A stretch of 64,000 nt of DNA, from assembly GCF_003931855.1 (NCBI RefSeq), contig NZ_CP034248.1, forward strand, positions 3,348,001-3,412,000. The letters run 5' to 3'. A model generated the notes under the pieces. The model had not been told where the DNA came from and did not search any database. It saw only the letters and a program-made list of their open reading frames with translations. A program made the position numbers and the translations under genes. Source of the stretch: Paenibacillus lentus. Its GTDB lineage: Bacteria; Bacillota; Bacilli; Paenibacillales; Paenibacillaceae. This document shows positions 63,331 to 64,000 of this stretch, one piece after another; position 1 is the stretch's first letter, and every line of letters begins with the position of its first letter.

Positions 63331-64000
63331 GTGAGAAATTATATTCAATTTTTACGGATGGGTCTAGCGGCCATTTTGTTGGCAATCTCTCTTACAGGCT
63401 GCGGCGTCGTGTCGGATGGCAGTGCCAACACAAAGAATAACGAAGGTACAGGAAATGCAGCCGCAGGCAAAGACGACGGCAAGATTGTCATTGGGCTGTC
63501 GATGGACACGCTGAAGGAGGAGCGCTGGCAGAAGGATCGGGATATTTTCTCAGCCAAAGTCAAGGAACTCGGCGGTGATGTGAAGGTGCTGGCTGCGAAC
63601 GGGGATGATGCCACACAGCTTAACCAGGCGGAGCAGCTGATTTCTCAAGGAGTTGACGTGCTTGTCGTTATCGCGCACAATGCAGAAGCGACCGCGCCGA
63701 TTGTGGAGAAGGCGCATAAAGAAGGCATCAAGGTTATCGCTTACGATCGCTTGATTAACAATGCGGAAGTGGATTACTATATTTCTTTTGACAATGTCCG
63801 TGTTGGGGAACTTCAAGCTCAGGCCATCATTGACCAAGCGCCGACAGGTAATATCGTCTACATCGGTGGAGCTGATACGGACAACAACGCGCATATGTTC
63901 AAGACGGGGGCAATGAACATTTTGAAGCCGCTAGAAGAGAAAGGCGATATTAAAATTGTGTATGACCAGTTCTCTAAAGACTGGAAGCCGGAAGAGGCTT
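63331..64000 (+). CDS. D-xylose-binding lipoprotein XylF-like (partial)
   Basis: The first 223 residues of a sugar-binding lipoprotein; the 3' end is outside the window. The signal peptide MGLAAILLAISL ends in the lipobox LTGC, then a Ser/Asn/Gly linker. The mature domain reads IVIGLSMDTLKEERWQKDRD, INNAEVDYYISFDNVRVGEL and YIGGADTDNNAHMFKTGAM, closely the pattern of XylF/ChvE proteins. GTG 63331 with AGGGG and AAGGA upstream; ATG 63358 is an alternative. The membrane and ATPase subunits should follow. Likely controlled by the adjacent three-component system. Confidence 0.85.
   Translation, partial: MRNYIQFLRMGLAAILLAISLTGCGVVSDGSANTKNNEGTGNAAAGKDDGKIVIGLSMDTLKEERWQKDRDIFSAKVKELGGDVKVLAANGDDATQLNQAEQLISQGVDVLVVIAHNAEATAPIVEKAHKEGIKVIAYDRLINNAEVDYYISFDNVRVGELQAQAIIDQAPTGNIVYIGGADTDNNAHMFKTGAMNILKPLEEKGDIKIVYDQFSKDWKPEEA

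Noticed and set aside
1-64000. tRNA, rRNA or phage attachment sites
   Set aside because: I looked for GTTCRANNC-type T-loops, rRNA motifs and integrases with flanking direct repeats and found none that I could support.

Overview
The window reads as the chromosome of a spore-forming, low-to-moderate GC Gram-positive bacterium, most probably Paenibacillus or a close relative. The reasons are the order cotE - amidoligase-like gene - mutS - mutL - methyltransferase - miaA - hfq, the sporulation genes cotE and spoVK, the pair glnR-glnA, strong AGGAGG-type ribosome binding sites and frequent TTG/GTG starts. The species call is inference from gene content; no marker was searched.

Layout. 1-4.3 kb: tail of an ABC-2 export operon, then an AT-rich three-gene FtsX-type ABC transporter. 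4.3-5.3 kb: a decayed IclR regulator fused to a decayed aldo/keto reductase. 5.4-8.2 kb: a reverse transcriptase of the unknown-group/defence (Abi/DRT-like) kind, followed by about 600 bases without a convincing gene. 8.2-28.2 kb: a polymorphic-toxin island. It has one full-length toxin (PT-TG-like pretoxin region) and then a series of 5'-truncated copies of the same pretoxin region. Each copy ends in a different toxin domain and is generally followed by an immunity gene. Three insertion sequences lie in or at the edge of the array (IS110-like, IS3-like, IS1182-like). A conserved sequence occurs six times just 3' of the immunity genes or their remnants. 29.7-32.4 kb: a graveyard of transposase, chloramphenicol-phosphotransferase-like and transporter remnants around one intact GNAT acetyltransferase.

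32.4-64 kb is ordinary core chromosome: DUF2871 protein, beta-carbonic anhydrase, M32 carboxypeptidase, a nitrate/sulfonate/taurine-type ABC transporter, an aromatic acid exporter-like protein, cotE, the amidoligase-like protein, mutS, mutL, a methyltransferase, miaA, hfq, a class A PBP, a DUF402 nucleotide phosphatase, a YdcF-like protein, spoVK, hflX, a YnbB-like PLP enzyme and glnR-glnA. It ends with a sugar-sensing three-component cluster (membrane-anchored sugar-binding protein, LytS-type kinase, YesN-type regulator) next to the start of a xylF-like gene.

How the parts work together. The toxin island looks like a store of silent C-terminal toxin cassettes with matching immunity genes. 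Long stretches of near-identical pretoxin DNA would let cassettes recombine into the one expressible gene at 9007. The reverse transcriptase beside it makes the 5-28 kb segment look like a conflict/defence island. In the core part, mutS/mutL form the mismatch-repair pair, glnR/glnA a self-regulated nitrogen operon whose GlnR box exactly fills the promoter spacer, and the last four genes a sugar-sensing and uptake module with a candidate catabolite-repression (cre) site.
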